Of a stretch of DNA of 64,000 nucleotides, positions 1 to 11,315 are shown one piece after another; the stretch's first letter is position 1, and every line of letters starts with the position of its first letter. The DNA is from Chondrosia reniformis (lineage: Eukaryota > Porifera > Demospongiae > Chondrillida > Chondrillidae): the NCBI GenBank assembly GCA_947172415.1, contig OX359199.1, forward strand, positions 7,021,884-7,085,883. The letters run 5' to 3'. Made by a program: the position numbers and the translations under genes. Below the pieces are notes generated by a model, which saw only the letters and a list, made by a program, of their open reading frames with translations, had not been told where the DNA came from and ran no database searches.

Positions 1-860
1 GTCAGCATTCACAGACCTCTATGGAACATGTACAATGGGTTTTTGAAATTTTGATGAAACTTAAAATTTGCTCTATCTCTCACTATACATTAACTTTGTA
101 TACCAGAATTTAATGTACATTGAGGGATGTCACTCTATGAAATGGGGAGATATGAAGTTTAATCTTTGTGTCAGCATTCACAGACATCTATGGAACATGT
201 CTAATGGGTTTTTGAAATTTTGATGAAACTTAAAATTTGCCCTATCTCTCACCATACATTAACTTTGTATAACAGAATTTTAAGTACATTGAGGGATGTC
301 ACTCTATCAAATGGAGAGATATGAAGCTTAATCTTTGTGTCAGCATTCACAGGCCACTATGGAACATGTACAACGGGTTTTTAAAATTTTAATGAAATAT
401 AAAATTTGCCCTATCTCTCACAATACATAAACTTTATATACAAGAATTTTAAGTACATTGAGGGATGTCACTCTATCAAATGGAGAGATATGAAGCTTAA
501 TCTTTGTGTCAGCATTCACAGACCTCTATGGAACATGTACAATGGGTTTTTGAAATTTTGATGAAACTTAAAATTTGCTCTATCTCTCACTATACATTAA
601 CTTTGTATACCAGAATTTAATGTACATTGAGGGATGTCACTCTATCAAATGGAGAGATATGAAGCTTAATCTTTGTGTCAGCATTCACAGACCACTATGG
701 AACATGTACAACGGGTTTTTGAAATTTTGATGAAACTTTTGTCCTATCTCTCACCATACATTAACTTTGTATACCAGAATTTAATGTACATTGAGGGCTG
801 TCACTCTATCAAATGGAGGTAGAGATATGAAGCTAAATCTTTGTGTAAACATTCACAGAC
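1..860. repeat. ~170-bp satellite array, left block
   Basis: Five tandem monomers of about 170 bp, with the phrase gtcagcattcacagac recurring near positions 1, 170, 340, 509 and 678, and a decayed sixth start near 846. Monomers differ by point changes and small indels. The array enters from outside the window. No coding potential is visible. Confidence 0.93.
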
Positions 861-1894
861 ACCTAATAAAACCGACCTAGTTGAAATATCGATCATAGAC
901 ATTAATATCGTACAGGCGATAAATATCGGACCTCGCACAATCTCTAGTTTTCTGTATCATGAAAAGTCGCTCTCCTCCCTCCACCAAGACACAAAATGGC
1001 TTTTATACATTTGCCACAGTTTTGAGATGTATTGAAAATACTGCGTGTGTGCGTAAAATTACTTGGAACCATTCACTGGTCTGGAAATAAAGTGGAATAA
1101 ATTGACGATTTCTCGAAAATAATTGGGATCAGAAAAGTCGTTCTCCTCGGCCCATCAAGACACTTACAGGATTTATTCGCTTTTCCCAGTTTTCAGGTGA
1201 ACCACTAATACTGCCTATGTCTTTAAACTTGCTTGAAACAATTCACTGATCTGGAAATAACGAGAAATACATAAAAAAAGTCCCAACCACAACCGTTTTC
1301 TTTGGACAAAACTTCATATAAATAGAAGCGAAAAACCTTATATAGTAGGCCTACCTGGACACATCTCTATGGTGGTTGCGGTTCCCATAGAGGTTGGTAG
1401 CGCTTAGACTCTGAAGCTGTCTCCTAATCGGTTGGTGCCATAGAGACGTGCTCACCAATAATCCGGATTTCGGGGGGGTTCCACGTAATGTGGGATTGGC
1501 ATCTGATATCTTAGGATTCATATGAGTCGGCCATATCGAGAAGAACTGGTTCTTCTCACGCAAGTGACACCCAAAGCTCAACTCGGCAGAGCGTTACCAC
1601 CGATCCCGGCCTATGAGCGTCGTGGATGGTAGCGTTCGGTATGGTCCAACTTTTTTTCTTTGGAGTTTCGTTGGCTGTCGATTGACGAAATTTCACTTTA
1701 ACGAGATCCATATAAAAATATACTTTCCAATTTTTATACATAGGGATATGCACTGTGTAGTAGTTGATTGTTATTGAAGTACTATCGATCTATATATTTC
1801 TAGATTTTCAGATATAGCATGGAATTTTGTCTTTATTATATACCTTCTAATGGTCGGCCATATATAGTATTACGCAATTTTCTCTAACAAAACA
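861..1894. other. Unexplained ~1-kb segment interrupting the satellite
   Basis: This segment separates two blocks of the same satellite. It has no convincing ORF, splice signals or recognised element. It contains short locally repeated phrases (ccatagag near 1386 and 1439) and a tRNA-D-arm-like stretch near 1575-1595 without a matching anticodon arm or T arm. It may be an inserted element or diverged satellite. Confidence 0.5.
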
Positions 1895-2625
1895 GTACAT
1901 TAACTGTAGTTCTGTAACTCTATCAAATGGAAATATATGAAGCTGTGACTTGGTGTCAATATTCACAGACATTTATTAAGCATGATCAATGAGTTTTTGA
2001 AATTTTGATGAAACTTAAAATTTGCCCTATCTCTCACAATACATTAACTTTGTATAACAGAATTTTAAGTACATTGAGGGATGTCACTCTATCAAATGGA
2101 GAGATATGAAGCTTAATCTTTGTGTCAGCATTCACAGACCTCTATGGAACATGTACAATGGGTTTTTGAAATTTTGATGAAACTTAAAATTTGCCCTATC
2201 TCTCACAATACATTAACTTTGTATAACAGAATTTTAAGTACATTGAGGGATGTCACTCTATCAAATGGAGAGATATGAAGCTAAATCTTTGTGTCAGTAT
2301 TCACAGACCACTATGGAACATGTACAACGGGTTTTTGAAATTTTAATGAAAAATAAAATTTGCCCTATCTCTCACCATACATTAACTTTGTATACCAGAA
2401 TTTAATGTACATTGAGGGCTGTCACTCTATCAAATAGAGAGATATGAAGCTACATCTTTGTGTCAGCATTCACAGACATCTATAGATCATGTCCAAGGAG
2501 TTTTTAAAATTTTGAATGTATTTTGATGTAAATTATATTTAGTGCTGTAACTTTGTTAAATGGGTAGCTTAAACTTGATGTCTGCATTCACAGTCACGCT
2601 GATAACTTTTACATGATACTACTTA
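1895..2625. repeat. ~170-bp satellite array, right block
   Basis: Same monomer as at 1-860, with unit starts near 1954, 2126, 2296 and 2462, followed by a decayed unit to about 2600. Units on the edge are more diverged than central ones, as is usual for satellite arrays. Confidence 0.9.
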
Positions 2626-2920
2626 CCGAGAACTACAGTACTGTCCCGCTTTTACAATAAAGGTTCTTATAGCATTGGTCACAGTTGTTTAAAAGGTTAG
2701 TCATTTCAGTTATCAATGAATACAATTATTGCTACAACATAAATGAGTAATAAACTAGAAGAGTCCAGTTATGTGGATAGTAGAGATTTGAATAAAGATT
2801 TTGTGATTAGTATAATTGGACCTTTGGGTTACCTACAGATAAAGAACCATAATTGTGTATACATTCGCACAATACACATTCTAATATTACTACGTACATG
2901 AGTACTCCTTACATAATCAG

Positions 2921-5900
2921 CTACTTCACAGGTGCTACAAAGTTAGATGGTACTAGACCGCTTCTTCCGTTTACTTCACCAGAAAAGAATCCATACTCAT
3001 CCTATAATTGTGTATAATTTGTAAAATTTAATTATAAAGTATTCTAACAAATGTACAGAATGTACAGTCACTATTTGGATGTGGTCAGACCCGTGTTGTA
3101 TGTGTCACTAAATTTGTACTCTAGACAGGGGGATCCATGCAGAATTTTGGACTGGAGTTTGTTAAAAGGAGGGGGGAACTTTTAAACCATCCTTTTTACA
3201 GGCCTAGGGAGCTATTGGGACTTTCCCTCCAGTACAATAAATAATTAAACCCAAAGTAATCTGTCTGGATGAAGTACTGTCTTTGATCATTTTAACTTGT
3301 GTATTCACTAAATACTCTGTCACACGAAGTCATAATACTTAACAGTTTGAATTTTTCTTTGATAGGATCTATATATGTATATGTATAGAAACTTACCATT
3401 GAACCATAAACAGTGAGAATTTGGCCTTTAGAAAATGAGAGTTCCATTTCAGGTGATGAATTTGGAGATTGTGTAACTGGATCATAGTTGTACAAGGCGA
3501 CCATCTTCAGAGACAAAAGAGTACTGGCAATTGAGTGGTAAGTGAGGGCATACATAATATGTGTATATTCCAACCTGTTTAAATGGTTGTGATGCTTTGC
3601 TTGCAGGAGAACCAGTTGCTACATTTGGTGAGGTTTGGTAAACACTCATTTTCTTCACAGGATCCTCAGTTTTGTGAAGAAACACTAGAGGAACAAGGCC
3701 AATCTTTCCATTTATCTCAGCCTTCACAAAACCATCATCTTGTTCTGAGCCAAAGACTCTCACGTGAGAACCAGCTTTGAAGGACAGTACATTGCTTGCA
3801 GGATCTTCACCTGATTCTTGGCTGGGACTGTAGTCATACAGGGCAGCGTAAGGCACACCATCAGTGTCTTCTCCCCAACCAATAGCCGGCATAGAATCAC
3901 TCTACAGATAGCACATTACAAAGGATTTCCTAACTTATTACCTGGCAGAGAGATATATAATTGCATGAAGGATCTAAAAATTTCTAGGGTCACTGATGAA
4001 GGGTGGTAGACCCAGAAGCAGCTGTCTTGGCCCAGTGGAGCAGAAAAGGAAAAAAAGCCTCTTATATCCTCATCCAAAGCTCTCACTATATAGGTTTAGT
4101 TCTCTATGTGGGCCTTTGCTATACAAAATAGATATAGTGTGTACAAAAATGGTGTATGGATTATTCGTGTAAGTACACTTGAGTGTCTCCGCAAATGTCA
4201 ACCTAATTCTCACTGGATAGGAGGCTGTTGGATGCACCATGTTAGCTGGATCCATGGAACTAGATGGCTCATAGCTGTCCACCAGCACCCGAGGAGGGCG
4301 TGAACTCTGAGGGGAGCTTGCAAGAGCACTGTGTTCCACAGACACCCGTAGCCAATTAGACTGAGCTCCACTTCTGGTCACACTAGCCAATCTAATGCTT
4401 GTCACATCAAGAAGGTCAACAGTTGGAAGCACAACCTAAAAAGAATTACACTCTAGCCATTCAACTGCTGATATAATACACTCGGAGCACTAGTAACTTA
4501 CTGAAGTTTTATGATAACCAGATACCAACGTTTTGGCCTTCTCGTTGACCATAACAACATAGCCTGTGACTGCAAGGCCATTGCTTTCACCATCAGGTGG
4601 TACCTTGGGTGGTTTCCATGACAATAGGATCCCACTAGGCAGTGCCTTTTCAACTTTTACATGAGAAGGTGGGTTGGGCTTGTCTTTTGGCCATTTTGAG
4701 GATGTCCCTGCAGGACTGGTTGCTTGGATAAGGGACTGACCTTCCTCTCCCTCCTCCACTATATCCTCAACAAGGGAGAGAGGAGATATCATATTGCGGC
4801 TAATTGGTCTAACTGGTCCAAGTTTCTGATTGTAGAGTCGGCTCCTGGCACTTGAGTCTTCTATTGTAATAGGTTCTACGAAGTTTGCAGGAACAAGACC
4901 GACTTGACCATTAACAGTAGCTTTGTAGAACCCATCTGCGTCCAATCCACTGAGAACTTGAATAATGTCTCCTTCAGAGAACTCCAGCTCAGCCTCGGGA
5001 TGCCCAGTGTGACAGAGAACTGATGGCTCGTAATCAAAAAGAGCTATAAAGAGGTTGGACGGAGCCTCCTTGGCAACCATAGGGTCCCTTAATTTCTGTT
5101 TCAGCAAGAAGAGGTCTTCATTTTTCTGATCAATTTCCTTTTGTAAGGCAGTTGTCCTTTCATGTAACTTAGCAAGGACCTCCTTGTCAATGGTTACACT
5201 TTCAGCCTATAAAGTTAGTGAAACAATATTTTAGGGCTACAATATGTAAACAGCTATACAGCCATTGCAAGATATATATGCATTAAATCTATCAAATCAA
5301 AGAATCCAACCTTTTCTGCTTGCTCAGTGTATCTTTCTTTCCACCTTTTCAGTTCTTCCTCAAGTTGCAATGTTCTCTCCTGTTGGTTTCCTACGTTCGC
5401 CTCCTGAGTAATGTTAGGACAATGCCATGATGCCACACTAAACTAAACAAGAGTCAAAACCTACTTCAAGTAGTTCTTCGTATTTTCTCCTCCACTCATC
5501 TTCCTCAAGGTGGCTCTCTTCTAAATTCTTCTGTAGAAGTAGCAACTCATTGGAGTACTCCCTCAAAACAGTTTTCTGTTCCTCAAGGTTGGCTCTCAGG
5601 GTTTTGTTTTCCTTTTGAATCTTTGCTTCATTTTCTTTACTGGCTTTCAGCAGAGTGGTCAAATTATCAATTTCGGTTTTATAAATTTTCACTTCTTGCT
5701 CAAAATTGGCAACCTGTCTAGCTAGTGCAGACTCCTTAAATTGCAACTCTCCAATTTGAGCCTTAAGAGTTTTGTCCTCTGGCACCATAGTCTCTACCTG
5801 ATTGGGCAGATCATCGCTATGGATATCCAATTGTTGAAGGCTCTCCTAAACAGTTTAGCAAAATTACATAAGTTTCATGGAATCATACAAAGCTGTTACA

Positions 5901-8900
5901 TAAATGAAAGAAGAAACCTTTTCTTCTGGCACATCTGTATTATTTCCAGTCTCTTTAAACTCCTTTTGCTTATCTTCTTCACCAGTTGGTTCTTCTTCAG
6001 CTTCAGGTGTCTCAGTTGCTGGCTTAGGTGTCTGCTCCAAGGAATCAACTGTAAGTTCTTCAACCACATCCTCCCCAGATGGCAATGCTAAAGAAATTTC
6101 AGGCAAGAACGTTGTTTAAAGATACATACTCCTTCCTATTTCCTAACCAATGGTCACTTCCTGTTTCTGTTCTTATAGCCTCAGGTGTAATACTTAGTGT
6201 ACTTATCAAGCCATCTTACCTTGCTTTCTGCTTCCTTGAAAGTCAACTGGTTCGTAAAGACCAGATCCTTTGCGCCCAGCAGGGTAATCCACCTCTGAGT
6301 AGTCGTGATTGTAGGGTCCTTCCGCTCCTTCGTGGGGTAGGGGAAGGCCTCTTTTTGGTGTCTCGTAGTCTAAGGCCTCTCCTTCAGGCTCCTCCGCAAC
6401 AGGGATTACTCTGAGAGGATCAATTTTAATTTCTTCAACCATCCTTTTCAAGTCTGCTTCAATATTCTGTTTCTCTATTTCCTCTTGAAGTAGGGTGTTC
6501 TTCAATTTTTCCAACTCTTCTTGCAAAAGAAAATTGGCATTATCAAGGATTGGCATCATCTCATCTTCCTTTATTTCTGCCACAACAACGTCCTCAGTGA
6601 CAGGCTCTTGTCTTTTGACTGGTATTGAATCAGCAAACCTTTTATCATCTTCACTAATAAAAGCCTCTTCTTCCATTTGAGTTAGCTTTTCCTCCTTTGC
6701 TGATCCAGAAGTTAGCAATCTCTCCCTCAACTCCAAGACTGTATTCTGAACATGTTCCACAACCTCAATGGATCTGTGAATGGCCTTAGCTCCAATCTGA
6801 CGCATGACCTCGGATTCTCTTCTGCTGGTGCGCCTGCTTGACTTACTTGGAATGGCAGGAGCTGGAACAGGAGCTGCCTCTGCTTGCTTCAGTAACTCTC
6901 CCTGCATATCTTCCAGTTTAGTAATGCGTTCATTAGCAGTAGCCAGAGCTTCTCTTAGCTTCTCAATCTCATGTATGGCTGGCTGGTATTCGTCCAGCCA
7001 CTCCTGAGCAACTTGTAGCTCCTTGGCAACCTCCTGACTTTGTGCCTCTTTATCCTGAAATTCCGAGGTTAACTCGTTTAGCCTATCTTCCAACTCCTCT
7101 TCTATCTCCCGAGCTTGATTCAATTCATTCTCTAATCGTTGATTTTCCTGAACAAGAAAGAGTGGCTTGCTCATCAGCTCCTGGTAGATCCCTCTCAGCT
7201 GGGATTCACTGGCTTCCAAATCAGACACGTAACTGTCCAAGCCATCAGTAACAGAAATGCTGGAGGTTTGACCGGCCTGGGTCTTCTGAAGTTCAGAGCG
7301 CAAGTAGAGGATAGCCTGTTCAAGATTCTTAATCCTGCGCTCTCTGTCAGCAATCAAATCTGAAATGATACAGACACTATAATAATAATATCTGCATATA
7401 TATACATGTTACCAGTTTGGTTAAAGTGTGGAGTGAAGTATACATACCTAAAAGATCTTGATTGTCAGACTTGTGTTTGTCATCTTCTGCCATCCTTCCA
7501 CCTTCTGGCTCAGCATTTTCAAAGACACTACTTTCTAGGGCAGTTCCACTTTCTGTACACTTACTGTCTGAGAGGACAGTACTATCAGTCACAGAGTTGG
7601 CAGTTTTCATGGATTGATCTTCTTCCACAGATAGGTCTCCTTCCAAAGATAGGTCTTCTTCTACAGGTTGGTCTCCTTCCACAGGTAGGCCCTCAACAGG
7701 TTGGTCTTCTTCAACAGGTCGGTCTCCTTCCACAGGTAGGTCCTCAACAGGTTGGTCTTCTTCAACAGGTTGGTCTCCTTCCACAGGTTGGTCTTCTTCA
7801 ACAGGTTGTTCTCCTTCCACAGGTTGGTCTCCTTCCACAGGTTGGTCTTCTTCCACAGGTCGGTCTTCTTCAACAGGTCGGTCTTCTTCAACAGGTCGGT
7901 CTCCTTCCACAGGTAGGTCCTCAACAGGTTGGTCTTCTTCAAAAGGTAGGTCCTCAATAGGTTGGTCTCCTTCCACAGGTCGGTCTCCTTCCACAGGTTG
8001 GTCTCCTTCCACAGGTAGGTCTTCTTCAACAGGTTGGTCTCCTTCCACAGGTTGCTCCTCCCTGTGAACCTCCACGTTATCAAGTAAGCCTGGTCCATCT
8101 GTTGCCCCTTCACCATTACTTGTATTTTTGTGAACTTCCTGAAAAAGAATATCCATCTCCAGTTTCATTTTTCCCAGTTTCTTGTCATAATCTTCCTTTA
8201 GCATTTTCTTTGCCTGGTCTTGCTCTACTATAAAATTTTCAAGCTCATCAATGCGAGAGTGTAGATCAGTATTTTCTTGTAGAAGCTGTTCCACCCTGGA
8301 AGCCTCCTTGCGCATCTCCTCAAGTTGGATCTTAGTGCTATGTAGTTCCCATTCCATGTCTTCATTTTGCTTTTGAAGTTGAAGCATTTTCTCAGTTTCT
8401 CTATTTGAATCATCCTTGATATCCTCTTCTTCATCAACCTCTCTAGTTTCATCCAGTCCTTCCATATCCTCCTCAAATCCTTCTTGGTCTGCCCAATCAC
8501 CTTGTATCTCTTTCAGTTCAGTTTGTTCTTCCACTTCTTCCTCCTCCTCCTCCTCCTCCTCTTCTTCTTCTTCTTCTTCTTCTTCTTCTTCTTCTTTTTC
8601 TAAGTATTGCAGCTCATCTTCAGCTATACTTAGCCTTTGAGGTGTGGGAGGTGGAGACTGTGCCAGTTGTGTGGCGAGGTCATTCCTTTGCTCCTTAACA
8701 TCTTCAAGCTCTCTTCTCAAGTGAGCAAGATTATTCTCAAGCTTCTGCAAAAAGAAATATAGAAGTTAGCAACCTAATCAGAAGTCTACATCTTCCTTGT
8801 TCATTTTAATGTAAGCTAGTATATTATATATACAGCTGACAGCTGTAAACAGCAGCATAACCAGTATATAATGTGCAATCAAAGTTTGGCTTGGAGACAA

Positions 8901-9974
8901 ATAAATACCTTTTTAGATGCCTTTAATCTAGCATTTTCTCTCTCAAGCAACACATTCTTTTCATTTTGGGCACTTAGGTCTTCTTTTAGTTTTGACACAT
9001 TGTGACTTCGAACCCTTAAGTCATTCATTTGCCGTTGGTGATTCCTCTTCTGTCGTTCTAATTCACCTTCAAGTTGTTCTTTTTTTGATTTCTAAAAAGG
9101 GATATCAGAGACCATTTAAATGATACATGCAATATATATTATACATAAAGTGTATATTCAACAAGCTTGTAGTAGTTATAAATCTCCTGATGTATACACA
9201 CAGATTAACTTTACCATATCAAGGTGTTCTTCATTCAGCTTGGCTAATTTCTTTTCCACTGTTGCTTTAGTGACATTAATATGATCCAGATCCTTGGAAA
9301 GTTTGGCAATTTTCTCCTGGAAAGGCTTATTTTGCTGCTCAGCCTTCTCAGCTCTCTCTAGCTAAGTGTGCAGAAATACATATAATGATACATACATTGA
9401 TTTTCTCAGTACTACGTATATATTGTGCATAATCATCTAAGTCTATTATTAACTCTCCATGCAAGTGTGCATTGCATACGCTAATTGGTTTATTGTTTAA
9501 CTACATACTCCTATTTTATCCCTTTTTTTAATTTACTACTCCTTTGTTAGTTGGTTGGGTAGTGGGCCTGGTAACACCAGTGATGGCCTGCTCCCAGTCA
9601 GCTAGGCTGTGCACCTGGGTGGATGGCCTGGTAGCACCAGTGATGGCCTGCTCCCAGTCAGCTAGGCTGTGCACCTGGGTGGATGGCCTGGTAGCACCAG
9701 TGATGGCCTGCTCCCAGTCAGCTAGGCTGTGCACCTGGGTGGATGGCCTGGTAGCACCAGTGATGGCCTGCTCCCAGTCAGCTAGGCTGTGCACCTGGGT
9801 GGATGGCCTGGTAGCACCAGTGATGGCCTGCTCCCAGTCAGCTAGGCTGTGAACCTGGGTGGATGGCCTGGTAGCCTTGAAAGTGGTGATGGCTTATACA
9901 TGCTCAGTGCATGCAGCCCTGTGCCCCTTAACCCAATATTGGTTGGCTATTTCTTTTGATTTGCCTTGGGCACA

Positions 9975-10007
<33 letters not shown>

Positions 10008-11103
10008 TAATTAAATGCAACTTAAAAAAATTGCTCTATATCTCACCAGTTCATTTCTTTCTTCTTCAATGAGCTTATATTTCTCTTCCAATCTCCTTGT
10101 TTGGTAGTTTAAGTCACTATTTCTGACCATTACCTCCTTTTCATGATCGGAATACCTTCGTCCCTAGATGCAGTGGAGGAGAAGACAAAGTCTAAAAATA
10201 TCACCAATGTCAGCCAAGCACCTCACCAATGGCGTGAAAGGTTCTCCTTGATCGAGTGCCTTGGGACTCATTTTGTCCCATGATTCTGCTTCTTTGATTT
10301 GCTTCAGCTTCTCACTCAGTTGTTCCTTTTCCATAACGGTTTTAGAAAATTTCTCAGAAAGCTCGCCCATTTCTCGATCTTTTTGTTCCAAGCCTTTCTT
10401 CAGCCGTTTGATCTCTTCCATCTAACACATACAGCACACGTATATTGGGAGGCACTTAATAAATAAATACGTATATAGTTAAAATCAATAATTCGGTTGT
10501 TCCTACTTGCTCTTTGCTGTCCAATTTTGATCTCTGATTCATCTGCTGTAGCTCTTTAGAATACTGATCTGCTTGGCGTCTAATTTCTTCCGCTTGCTCC
10601 CTGTTAGAAGACGATGCAGTGTCTAATTTGGCTCTTAGTTCCTTATTTTCTGATTCTGATTTAGTATGCATGATTTGAAGCCTCTGATAGTCTGCACTGT
10701 GTTTGGCTACCAAAGCATTTTTCTCCGTTGCTAAATTATCTTCAGCGAGTTTCTTTGCCTGTTCCAGTTTGTTCCACCCTTCATCAACCTGTCTTTGAAG
10801 TAGTTGTATCTCTTCATCTTTCCTGTTAGCTAGTTCTAGCAAATCCGATTTTGCTCTATGTAACATTTCTTCTCGCTGGGTAGTATTTCTTTGCTCTAAT
10901 TTTGTAAGCTGTTGAGCTAGATCTTCTACTCTACTCTCTCGCTTTTCTGAAGCTTTAGAGGCGTCACTGTGCGCTCTTGCCTTCCACAGTTTATCTTCCA
11001 GGTTATTAATGTTTTCTTCTAGATGATTTATCTTCTCCTTTAACGCTTTGTTTTCTTGCTGAAGATCATCATCAGCGCTGCTTTCGACAGTATGATCTGC
11101 CAT
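2921..11103 (-). CDS. RIM-binding protein (RIM-BP)-like scaffold, 15 exons
   Basis: Predicted protein of 1920 aa. Exons: 11103-10507, 10421-10227, 10163-10047, 9361-9215, 9091-8909, 8744-7448, 7359-6220, 6087-5918, 5845-5465, 5403-5311, 5206-4502, 4435-4214, 3901-3575, 3504-3397, 3001-2921; all phases close. The first ~1490 residues are mostly coiled coil, with a poly-Glu run (~462-485) and an acidic tandem repeat (~640-800). Then come SH3 (~1492-1562, FIALFDYE), one FN3 (~1625-1715), SH3 (~1766-1832, YAALYDY) and SH3 (~1860-1918, ALYNYDP, ending GLVPSNFV). SH3-FN3-SH3-SH3 order is diagnostic of RIM-BP, active-zone scaffolds that bind RIM and calcium channels in nervous systems. Usual RIM-BPs have three FN3 domains; only one is seen here. 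The start is the first in-frame ATG after an upstream region shared with the divergent gene at 11316. Family call is firm; role in this organism is inference. Confidence 0.85.
3975..4165 (+). mobile_element. Dispersed repeat copy 1 with hammerhead-like core
   Basis: Lies in the intron between RIM-BP exons 12 and 13 (antisense to that gene). It shares with the copies at 19345, 47485 and 55515 the phrases catccaaagctct, ggtttagtt and a downstream aaaatggt. Its 5' part, 3987-4033, carries CTGATGA, a GGG/CCC stem, GAAGC and CTGTC in hammerhead order. Looks like a small non-autonomous element; class unknown. Confidence 0.65.
7640..8065 (-). repeat. In-frame acidic coding minisatellite of RIM-BP
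   Basis: About 25 tandem copies of a 12- to 18-bp motif (ccacaggttggtctcctt type) encode PVEGDQ/PVEEDQ/PVEDL steps. All length variants are multiples of three, so the frame is kept through exon 6. It sits beside a GAA/GAG run (8533-8605) encoding more than 20 Glu. Confidence 0.9.
9554..9880. repeat. 60-bp minisatellite in RIM-BP intron 3
   Basis: Five to six nearly identical copies of exactly 60 bp (gtagcaccagtgatggcctg...). It is followed at 9977-10006 by an (ATA)n microsatellite. Open in some frames only because 60 is a multiple of three; not a gene. Confidence 0.95.
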
Positions 11104-11315
11104 CATGCACACCCCCAAAGTAGCTACACGCACTAACAGTACAAAATTAGTATAAAGTAATAAAGAGACACGCCCAATTTTAAATCACATATTTTAAGCT
11201 TACCAGATCGTAGCAAATCAGAAATTACCAAAGTGCCCAAATTATATTACGCTAGAGATATGAACCTTGCTGGAAAACTAAATAGCTAGCAAGAAAAGGT
11301 ATTCGACCATCAAAA
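11104..11315. promoter_or_regulatory. Probable bidirectional promoter, RIM-BP / coiled-coil gene
   Basis: Only 212 bp separate the start codons of two divergently oriented genes, so both promoters and 5' leaders must lie in or very near this stretch. No clear TATA box is seen. Inferred from position only. Confidence 0.5.

Noticed and set aside
1575-1650. tRNA gene or tRNA-derived SINE
   Set aside because: Only a D-arm-like string is present; no acceptor-stem pairing, anticodon loop or T-arm consensus.
1-2600. CRISPR-like array
   Set aside because: Whole 170-bp monomers repeat without constant-repeat/variable-spacer structure, in a eukaryotic genome.
7406-7960. Plus-strand ORF rich in LLPQVGLLQQ
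   Set aside because: Antisense shadow of the RIM-BP coding minisatellite.
9528-9852. ORFs on both strands through the 60-bp repeat
   Set aside because: Repeat length is a multiple of three, so openness is automatic; located in an intron.
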